35,954 nucleotides of DNA from an uncultured beta proteobacterium (GTDB lineage Bacteria; Pseudomonadota; Gammaproteobacteria; Burkholderiales; Burkholderiaceae_C), in contig CAIMZI010000044.1 of assembly GCA_903845935.1 (NCBI GenBank), positions 1-35,954 of the forward strand, in the 5' to 3' direction. This document shows, piece by piece, positions 1 through 6,418 of this stretch. The notes under the pieces are model-generated. The model saw only the letters and a program-made list of their open reading frames with translations. It searched no databases and had not been told where the DNA came from. Position 1 is the stretch's first letter. The number at the start of each line of letters is the position of its first letter. The position numbers and the translations under genes are program-made.

Positions 1-1308
1 CATTCCGCCGCCCTTCATCTTTTTCATCATGTCCTGCATTTGCTCAAACTCCTTGAGCATGCGGTTGACTTCCTGTACGTGCACGCCGGCGCCACCGGCA
101 ATGCGGCGTTTGCGCGTGGCCTTGATGAGTTCGGGCTTGCGGCGCTCCAGCGGCGTCATGCTGTGGATGATGCCTTCCTTGCGCTTGATGTCCTTCTCCG
201 CCTTGTCCATATCCACCTGACCGGCCTTGGCCGCCATGGCGGCGGGCAGTTTGTCCATCAGGCTGGACAGCCCACCCATCTGCTTCATCTGCTGGATCTG
301 GGACAGAAAGTCATTCAAATCAAAGCCGGCTCCGCTCTTGACCTTGGCGGCCAGCTTTTGTGCCGCCTCCATGTTGACGCCGGAGGTGACCTGCTCCACC
401 AGGGCCAGAATGTCGCCCATGCCCAGAATGCGCCCGGCATGGCGCTGGGCATCGAACACTTCCAGGCCGTCGAGCTTTTCGCTGGTACCGGCAAACTTGA
501 TGGGCGCACCGGTGATCTGGCGCACCGACAGGGCCGCGCCACCGCGTGAATCGCCATCGGTCTTGGTCAGGATGATGCCGGTGAGCGGCAACGCATCCTT
601 GAAGGCCCGGGCGGTGTTCACCGCATCCTGGCCCTGCATGGCGTCCACCACAAACAAGGTTTCCACCGGGTTCAGCGCGGCGTGCAGTTGCTTGATTTCC
701 AGCATCAAGGCTTCGTCAATCGCCAGGCGGCCGGCGGTGTCCACCAGCAGCACGTCAAAGAAATGCTTCTTGGCATAGTCCAGCGCTGCCAGGCCGATAT
801 CCACCGGTTTCTGCTCCGGCGTGCTGGGGAACCATTCGGCGCCGGCCTGGGCCGTCACCGTCTTGAGCTGTTCGATGGCGGCGGGACGGTACACGTCACC
901 TGAAACGGTCAGCACTTTCTTCTTGCGCTTCTCGATCAGGTGCTTGGCCAGCTTGGCCGTGGTTGTGGTCTTGCCGGCACCCTGCAGACCGGCCATCAGG
1001 ATCACGGCCGGTGGCTGCGCCGCCAGATTGATGTCGCTGACTCCCTCACCCATGGTGGTGGCCAGCTCGCGGTTGACGATACCGACCAGCACCTGGCCCG
1101 GCTGCAGCGAGCCCAGCACCTCTTCGCCCAGCGCCTTTTCCTTCACGCGGGCAATGAAGTCGCGCACCACCGGCAGGGCCACATCGGCCTCCAGCAGCGC
1201 CATGCGCACCTCGCGCAGCATGTCGGTGACATTGCTTTCAGTAATGCGGGCCTGGCCGCGAAGTTCTTTGACGAGGCGGCTGAGTTTGTCGGTGAGAGCG
1301 GAGGCCAT
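1..1308 (-). CDS. ffh: Signal recognition particle protein Ffh (3' end outside window)
   Basis: GTPase that binds 4.5S RNA and signal sequences and delivers ribosomes to FtsY at the membrane. The reverse-strand reading begins MASALTDKLSRLVKELRG and continues through 436 codons to the window edge. The N-terminal four-helix domain is followed by the P-loop GLQGAGKTTTTAKLAKHL, the DVYRPAAIEQL motif, VDTAGR and TKTDGDSRGGAA of the SRP GTPase. The C-terminal M domain is methionine-rich and ends in the window with a run of Met, Lys and Gly residues. E. coli Ffh has 453 residues, so only the last few tens of residues should be missing. The ATG at 1306-1308 has no clear Shine-Dalgarno. It is divergent from the ypjD-like gene at 1387. 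Confidence 0.97.
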   Translation of the reverse strand, partial: MASALTDKLSRLVKELRGQARITESNVTDMLREVRMALLEADVALPVVRDFIARVKEKALGEEVLGSLQPGQVLVGIVNRELATTMGEGVSDINLAAQPPAVILMAGLQGAGKTTTTAKLAKHLIEKRKKKVLTVSGDVYRPAAIEQLKTVTAQAGAEWFPSTPEQKPVDIGLAALDYAKKHFFDVLLVDTAGRLAIDEALMLEIKQLHAALNPVETLFVVDAMQGQDAVNTARAFKDALPLTGIILTKTDGDSRGGAALSVRQITGAPIKFAGTSEKLDGLEVFDAQRHAGRILGMGDILALVEQVTSGVNMEAAQKLAAKVKSGAGFDLNDFLSQIQQMKQMGGLSSLMDKLPAAMAAKAGQVDMDKAEKDIKRKEGIIHSMTPLERRKPELIKATRKRRIAGGAGVHVQEVNRMLKEFEQMQDMMKKMKGGGM

Positions 1309-1374
1309 AAGAGAAAAGTCCGGTGACCGGAACCTGGTTTGAGCGCCGGATCAAGCCGACGAAATGCAAAACGC

Positions 1375-1380
1375 TAAACT
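1375..1380 (+). promoter_or_regulatory. Candidate -10 element of a leaderless ypjD-like transcript
   Basis: TAAACT lies 6 nt (GTGACC) before the ATG at 1387, and no Shine-Dalgarno is visible. This is the same arrangement as at several other genes here. No convincing -35 is seen, so this is an inference. Confidence 0.3.
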
Positions 1381-1386
1381 GTGACC

Positions 1387-2178
1387 ATGATTTTAGCCAG
1401 TGCGTCCCCTCTCCCGCTGATTCTGTCCGTTCTGGCGGCCCTGGCCTACGTGGTGCCGGCCCTGCTGCTGGATCGCATCCGCACCGCCCATGTCTGGGTG
1501 GCGCTGGCCTGGCTGCTGCAAGGCACGCTGCTGGCCTGGGGCCTGCTGGGTGAACCTCCGCACTTCGGTTTTGCCCCCGCCCTGTCGGTCACGGCCTGGC
1601 TGGTGGCCGCGGTCTATGCGGTGGAAAGTCTGATCTACCCGCAGCTGCCCACGCGCTGGACCCTGAGCACGATTGGCGCCGTGGCGGTAATGCTGGCCTA
1701 TCTGTTCCCGGGCAGCGTCATGCCGCCCACCAGCTCAGTCTGGTTGCCCATCCACCTGGCTTTTGGCGTTGCCTGCTACGGACTGTTCGGCATGGCCGTG
1801 GTGCATGCCTGGTTCATGAACCTGGCGGAAAAGCGCATCCGCCTGGGAAAGGACTCGCACAGCGGCCTGCCGCTGCTGACACTGGAACGGCTGACCTACC
1901 GCTTTGTAGGCGCCGGCTTTGTCCTGCTGACTGCCACGCTGGTGGTGGGCATGCTGTTCGGCGAGGTGGTGTATGGCCACGCCTGGCGCTGGGACCACAA
2001 GACGGTGTTCTCGCTGCTGTCGTGGCTGACATTTGCCGTGCTGCTGGTGGGCCGGGTGGGCTTTGGCTGGCGTGGCAAGCGTGCCGCTAATTTCTTGTAC
2101 GTGGGCTCGGCCTTGCTGTTGCTGGCGTATGTCGGCTCGCGCTTTGTGATGGAAATTGTGCTGGGCCGCACGCCATGA
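1387..2178 (+). CDS. Cytochrome c assembly (CcsA/YpjD-type) inner-membrane protein
   Basis: Hydrophobic protein of 263 residues with about eight predicted membrane segments, matching the CcsA/HemX/YpjD family. The family includes haem-handling components of cytochrome c maturation, but the exact role of this Burkholderiales branch next to ffh is not settled. The C-terminal half has the family-typical stretch GHAWRWDHKTVFSLLSW followed by two membrane helices. An in-frame GTG at 1381 would add two residues. I chose the ATG at 1387 because a -10-like hexamer ends just before the GTG and there is no Shine-Dalgarno for either. The stop overlaps the start of the next gene (ATGA at 2175-2178), so the two are probably translationally coupled. 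Confidence 0.85.
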   Translation: MILASASPLPLILSVLAALAYVVPALLLDRIRTAHVWVALAWLLQGTLLAWGLLGEPPHFGFAPALSVTAWLVAAVYAVESLIYPQLPTRWTLSTIGAVAVMLAYLFPGSVMPPTSSVWLPIHLAFGVACYGLFGMAVVHAWFMNLAEKRIRLGKDSHSGLPLLTLERLTYRFVGAGFVLLTATLVVGMLFGEVVYGHAWRWDHKTVFSLLSWLTFAVLLVGRVGFGWRGKRAANFLYVGSALLLLAYVGSRFVMEIVLGRTP

Positions 2179-2405
2179 AGTTTCTGCTGCTCTTCTTTAT
2201 CTTCATGGTCTTGCTGTGGCAATGGCGCCATGCCCGCGAAGAAAAGGTGAAGCACGCGATGCGCAAGAACGCCGCACCGGCGGCCGTGGTCGATATGGTG
2301 CAATGTGCCCACTGCGGTCTGCACCTGCCCGCGGGCGATGCAGTCCATCAAGCCAAAGCCACTTACTGCAGTGCTGCCCACGCACTGGCGCAGGAACATG
2401 GATGA
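2175..2405 (+). CDS. Small PP0621-type membrane-anchored zinc-ribbon protein
   Basis: Protein of 76 residues with one N-terminal membrane segment (MKFLLLFFIFMVLLWQW), a basic linker, then a metal-binding knuckle with CAHCG around residue 44 and a third cysteine in YCSAAH near the C-terminus. Length and layout fit the PP0621 family of short proteins. Its function is unknown. It sits between the CcsA-like gene and pilS with ATGA overlaps on both sides (2175-2178 and 2402-2405), so it is an integral part of the operon and its product level is probably tied to PilS. A role near the pilus sensor is only suggested by position. Confidence 0.8.
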   Translation: MKFLLLFFIFMVLLWQWRHAREEKVKHAMRKNAAPAAVVDMVQCAHCGLHLPAGDAVHQAKATYCSAAHALAQEHG

Positions 2406-4144
2406 CGCAGCCGCCACCCGAGCGTTCCTGGTTCGGCCTGGAAGCACCCTGGGCGGCAGAGATTCACACCGACGACACGCGGGAGTTTTCGCGCATCTGG
2501 CAGGGCTTTATGACCGCCCGCCTGACCCTGGGACTGGTGCTGGTGGCGATGCAGATCACCCTTCTGGCCACGGGCTCCACGCATAGCCGCTGGCTGCTGG
2601 CTATCAGCATGGCCTATTTCGCCAGCACCCTGACCACGGGGCTGTTCGGCAAACCCCTGTTCCTGGGCTATAGCTTCAACCGGCACTGGATACGGCTGGT
2701 CGGGCTGGATGTGCTGGCCTTCTCGTCCCTGCAAATCCTGCAGGGCAATCCGGTCAATTACACGCCTTTGTTTGCGCTGCCCATTTTGCTGGCCTCGGTG
2801 CTGGGCTCCCTGCGCCTGGCCCTGGGAACGGCCGCAGGGGTTAGCTTGCTGTTGCTGGGCAGCAGTTGGGTCGCAGCGATCGCCGGCAGCACCGACGCCA
2901 CCCTGTCCTTGCTGCAAGCCGCACTGACCGGTGTGGGCTATTTTGCCGTGGCACTGCTGGCCAATCAGCTCGCCAGCCGACTGTCCACCGAAGGCCTGCG
3001 CGCGCGCAGCAGCCAGGCCGCAGTGCGCTTGCAGCGCCAGGTCAATGAACTGGTGATCGAGGCGCTGCCCGAGGGCGTGCTGATCGTGGACGCTGCGGGC
3101 GCAGTGCGTGCCGCCAACCCGGCCGCCCTGCGCCTGTTGACGGTGCAGCAGGGCAGCCGTCTGACCCATCTGCACCAGAACCCGAGCTGGCAACCCTTGC
3201 TGGATCTAACCCAGTCCAGCCTGTCGCAAGCTGCTGCGCAACAGGCAGATGTCACCCTCAGTCAGGAAGGGTTGGGGCCACGCCGCATCCGCGTCAGCAC
3301 ACGCCCGACCAACCCGCAGGACTTGGGCGGCGAGCGCCTGTGCGTGCTGTTTCTGCAAGACCAGCGCGAACTGGAGGCGCGCATGCGCACCGAAAAGCTG
3401 GCCAGCATGGGCCGCATGTCCACGGCCGTGGCCCATGAAATTCGCAATCCGCTGGCAGCCATCACGCAGGCCAATGCCTTGCTGGACGAAGAACTGCAGG
3501 ACCCGCAGCACAAAAGGCTGACCCAGATGGTGAGCCAGAACGCGCAACGCCTAGCCAAAATCGTGGACGATATTTTGGAGGCATCGCGTGCGCAACCCCA
3601 GGACGGAGGTCTGTCGCCCTTGCAGATTGCGCTGGATGAAAGCGTGAACCGCGTGTGCCGCGACTGGAGCACGCAGAACCAATGCACGCAGCGCCTGTGC
3701 TGCTATCTGGGTGCCGCTGCGCTCAGCGTTGCCTTTGAAGGCGACCATTTGCGCCGCGTGCTGGTCAACCTGCTGGACAATGCGCGCCGCTATGCAAGCG
3801 AACGGCCGGGCGGCATTCAGGTACAAACCGCGGCACCGCAGGGGCAGCGGATGAGCTTACGTGTGTGGAGTGAAGGCCCGCCCATGGACCAGTCGGTGGA
3901 GCGCCACCTGTTTGAGCCGTTTTTTTCGTCCGAGAGCCGATCCAGCGGCCTGGGGCTTTATATTTGCCGGGAGCTCTGCGAGGGCCATGGCGCCAACATC
4001 GCTTACCAGCGCAGCACCCGCGAACTTGACGGCGGGCAGGTCGATGGCAATGAATTTTCCGTCAGCTTTCTGTACGTGGCGCAGAGCGCCAGTGCGCAAA
4101 CCGATGACTCCAAGCAATCGACATGGCCCATAACAAGCTTTTAA
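2402..4144 (+). CDS. pilS: Sensor histidine kinase PilS
   Basis: Membrane sensor kinase of the PilS-PilR system that controls type IV pilin transcription. The product has 580 residues. About six hydrophobic segments lie in residues 35-195, then a PAS-like segment (around VNELVIEALPEGVLIVDAAG), a HisKA dimerisation domain with the phosphoacceptor in VAHEIRNPLAAI (His345), and a HATPase domain with the N box LVNLLDNARRYA and the G box SSGLGLYICRELCEGHGA. The ATG at 2402 overlaps the previous stop and places the first membrane helix at the expected distance. The 3' end overlaps pilR by 22 bp. In Pseudomonas, PilS senses pilin PilA in the membrane. No pilin gene lies in this window. Confidence 0.93.
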   Translation: MTQPPPERSWFGLEAPWAAEIHTDDTREFSRIWQGFMTARLTLGLVLVAMQITLLATGSTHSRWLLAISMAYFASTLTTGLFGKPLFLGYSFNRHWIRLVGLDVLAFSSLQILQGNPVNYTPLFALPILLASVLGSLRLALGTAAGVSLLLLGSSWVAAIAGSTDATLSLLQAALTGVGYFAVALLANQLASRLSTEGLRARSSQAAVRLQRQVNELVIEALPEGVLIVDAAGAVRAANPAALRLLTVQQGSRLTHLHQNPSWQPLLDLTQSSLSQAAAQQADVTLSQEGLGPRRIRVSTRPTNPQDLGGERLCVLFLQDQRELEARMRTEKLASMGRMSTAVAHEIRNPLAAITQANALLDEELQDPQHKRLTQMVSQNAQRLAKIVDDILEASRAQPQDGGLSPLQIALDESVNRVCRDWSTQNQCTQRLCCYLGAAALSVAFEGDHLRRVLVNLLDNARRYASERPGGIQVQTAAPQGQRMSLRVWSEGPPMDQSVERHLFEPFFSSESRSSGLGLYICRELCEGHGANIAYQRSTRELDGGQVDGNEFSVSFLYVAQSASAQTDDSKQSTWPITSF

Positions 4145-5604
4145 GCGCAATCCAGATTCTCGTCATAGACGATGAACCAGACCTTCGCACCCTGTATGAG
4201 TTGACGCTGCTGCGCGAAGGCTACCAGGTGGAGGCGGCGGCCACCATCCAGGAAGCGTGGGCCGTGTTGAATGCGCGGCGCTTTGACTTGGTGATCACCG
4301 ACATGCGCCTGCCGGACGGCTCGGGCATAGACCTGCTCAAGGGCCTGCGCGCCCAGCAGCGGCCGGAGCGCTGCATCGTGATCACGGCCTACGGTTCGGC
4401 CGAAAATGCAGTGGAATCCCTGAAGGCGGGCGCCTTCGACTACCTGACCAAGCCGGTGGACTTGAAACAATTCAGGGCAGTAGTCGCCGCCGCTGCCCTG
4501 GGCGCACGCAGTGCCTCGGCTGCACAAGCACCTGGCACCGCGCCAGCCCCTCTGTTTGATAGCAAAGTGGCCACCGGCAACAAGGGCGATCAGGCCCTGG
4601 CACGCATGGCGGGTGATTCGCTGGCCATGCGCACGGTGCGTGAGCGCATTGTCAAGGTGGCAAGCAGCATGGCACCGGTGATGGTGTGCGGCGAGTCGGG
4701 AACCGGCAAGGAGCTGGTGGCCAACGCCTTGCATGCCAACAGCCACCGCCAAGACGGCCCCTGGGTGGCGGTGAACTGCGGCGCCATTCCAGAGAACCTG
4801 TTGGAGGCCGAATTTTTCGGCGTTAGAAAGGGTGCCTATACCGGTGCCACGCATGACCGTGAAGGCTTTTTTCAGGCGGCCGACGGCGGCACCCTGTTTC
4901 TCGACGAAATCGGCGACCTACCGCTGGCCATGCAGGCCAAGCTCTTGCGCGCCATCCAGGAGCGGCGCATTCGCGCCCTGGGCGGCAACCAGGAAGACGC
5001 GGTGGACGTTCGCATTGTCAGTGCCACCCACAAAAATTTGCCGATCGAAGTCGCAGCCGGTCGCTTCCGCCAGGATCTGTATTACCGCCTGAACGTGATC
5101 GACATCGACATACCACCCTTGCGGGAACGCCCCGAAGATCTGCCCGCACTGTGCAAGGCCTTGTTGGAACGTATCGCCGGGGAGTCCGGCCTGCCGGTGC
5201 GCCAGCTACCGGAGCGCACCATTGCACGCATCGCCGGTCTGCCCCTGCTGGGCAATGTGCGCGAACTGGAAAACATGCTGCACCGGGCACTGGCACTGTC
5301 CGATGGCGAGGCCCTGGAACTGGCCGAGGCCGGGCCAGACTTGGGCGCAGCGCCGCCGCAGCGTGAGGACACCATCCCAGCCGGTGCGACGGGGTCGACC
5401 GTCAAGCAGCCCCTGCCGGAAGACCTGCAAGCCTATCTGGATGAGAGGGAACGACAGATTCTGGTGCGCGCCCTGCGCGAGACCGGCTTTAACCGCACGC
5501 TGGCGGCCAGGCTGCTGGGTCTGACGCTGCGCCAGATCCGCTACCGCATCGCGCGCCTCAAGATTGACGCTCCGGACATCCACGGTGAAGACCTCGATGG
5601 GTGA
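4123..5604 (+). CDS. pilR: Sigma-54-dependent response regulator PilR
   Basis: Partner of PilS and activator of sigma-54 promoters such as pilA. The product has 493 residues. The receiver domain (residues 10-125) has the acidic pair D16/D17 and phosphoacceptor D60 in VITDMRLPDG. The AAA+ domain has Walker A GESGTGKE, Walker B GGTLFLDEIGDL and the sigma-54 contact loop in the GAYTGA form rather than GAFTGA, a known natural variant. The C-terminal Fis-type helix-turn-helix ends RQIRYRIARLKI, typical of PilR. It overlaps pilS by 22 bp and ampD by 8 bp. No sigma-54 promoter was recognised in the window, so its targets are elsewhere. Confidence 0.94.
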   Translation: MAHNKLLSAIQILVIDDEPDLRTLYELTLLREGYQVEAAATIQEAWAVLNARRFDLVITDMRLPDGSGIDLLKGLRAQQRPERCIVITAYGSAENAVESLKAGAFDYLTKPVDLKQFRAVVAAAALGARSASAAQAPGTAPAPLFDSKVATGNKGDQALARMAGDSLAMRTVRERIVKVASSMAPVMVCGESGTGKELVANALHANSHRQDGPWVAVNCGAIPENLLEAEFFGVRKGAYTGATHDREGFFQAADGGTLFLDEIGDLPLAMQAKLLRAIQERRIRALGGNQEDAVDVRIVSATHKNLPIEVAAGRFRQDLYYRLNVIDIDIPPLRERPEDLPALCKALLERIAGESGLPVRQLPERTIARIAGLPLLGNVRELENMLHRALALSDGEALELAEAGPDLGAAPPQREDTIPAGATGSTVKQPLPEDLQAYLDERERQILVRALRETGFNRTLAARLLGLTLRQIRYRIARLKIDAPDIHGEDLDG

Positions 5605-6199
5605 ACGCAAGCCCACAGCGCCAAGCGCTGGTTGGCAGCGCGGCTGGTATGGCTTCGCGCAGCCCTGCCCTTCACCCAATTTCGGGCCGCGTCCGCCGGA
5701 CTGCCTGGTGGATCTGGTGGTGCTGCACTCCATCAGCCTGCCGCCGGGCCAGTTTGGCGGTGATGCGGTGCAACGCCTGTTCACCAACCGGCTCGACTGG
5801 GATGCGCACCCCTACTTCAAGCAGATCGAGGGACTGCAGGTGTCTGCCCACTTCTTCATCCAGCGGGAAGGCGAACTCTGGCAGTTTGTCAGCTGTGACG
5901 ACAGGGCCTGGCACGCCGGGCACTCGCGCTTTCAGGAGCGTGACAATTGCAATGACTTTTCGATTGGCATTGAGCTCGAAGGGCTGGAGGGCGACCTGTT
6001 TGAACCCGCCCAGTATGCAACCCTGAATGCCCTGTTGCCAGCATTGGCGCAAAAGTACCCGCTGCGCCACATCACCGGCCATGAACATATTGCGCCTGGC
6101 CGCAAGGCCGACCCCGGCTCGGGATTTGACTGGCACTTGTTGCAAGGCTGCACGGGCCTTATGGGGGTGAGTTTTTCCGCCGGCGCAAAAGGTATTTAG
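5597..6199 (+). CDS. ampD: 1,6-anhydro-N-acetylmuramyl-L-alanine amidase AmpD
   Basis: Cytoplasmic zinc amidase that cleaves the peptide from anhydro-muropeptides during peptidoglycan recycling, and so limits the AmpR-inducing signal. The product has 200 residues. Zinc ligands are visible as His44 (LVVLHSISLPPG), His162 and Asp172 in the segment GHEHIAPGRKADPG. The family motif SIGIELEG carries the acidic residue, and the N-terminus has the usual SPNFGPRP before the first strand. The start ATG at 5597 overlaps the end of pilR and has GGTGAAG upstream. An in-frame start at 5564, inside pilR, would add 11 residues without family support. Mpl (16325) acts later in the same recycling route. Confidence 0.93.
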   Translation: MGERKPTAPSAGWQRGWYGFAQPCPSPNFGPRPPDCLVDLVVLHSISLPPGQFGGDAVQRLFTNRLDWDAHPYFKQIEGLQVSAHFFIQREGELWQFVSCDDRAWHAGHSRFQERDNCNDFSIGIELEGLEGDLFEPAQYATLNALLPALAQKYPLRHITGHEHIAPGRKADPGSGFDWHLLQGCTGLMGVSFSAGAKGI

Positions 6200-6276
6200 C
6201 CCCTATTGCCGGACATCGACGTCGCCATGGGGGCAAGTTTTCAGCCCATCGCGATCAAACGCATGTTTCCTTGGAT

Positions 6277-6324
6277 ACACTACCGGTAGTGGCTTGCATC
6301 CACACCAGACCCCATATATAGTGT
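6277..6324 (+). promoter_or_regulatory. nrdA promoter with two NrdR boxes
   Basis: Two 16-bp sites fit the NrdR consensus (acaCwAtATaTwGtgt): ACACTACCGGTAGTGG at 6277-6292 and ACCCCATATATAGTGT at 6309-6324. Their starts are 32 bp apart, about three helical turns, as is usual for NrdR pairs. A sigma-70 promoter is embedded: TTGCAT (6294-6299), a 17-bp spacer, TATAGT (6317-6322). Box 2 covers the -10 and box 1 abuts the -35, so bound NrdR would occlude RNA polymerase. The expected mRNA leader before nrdA is about 90 nt. Confidence 0.8.
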
Positions 6325-6418
6325 GTACCTGCAGCAGCTTGTCCAAAAGCAGGACACCCAAGGACCCGCCGGAGGTCCGGCCAGCCACACCACAAAACCC
6401 GATTTAGCAGAGGAAATC

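Noticed and set aside
4600..4625. TGGCACG resembling a sigma-54 -24 element inside pilR
   Set aside because: No matching -12 TTGC at the right spacing, and it lies inside coding sequence.
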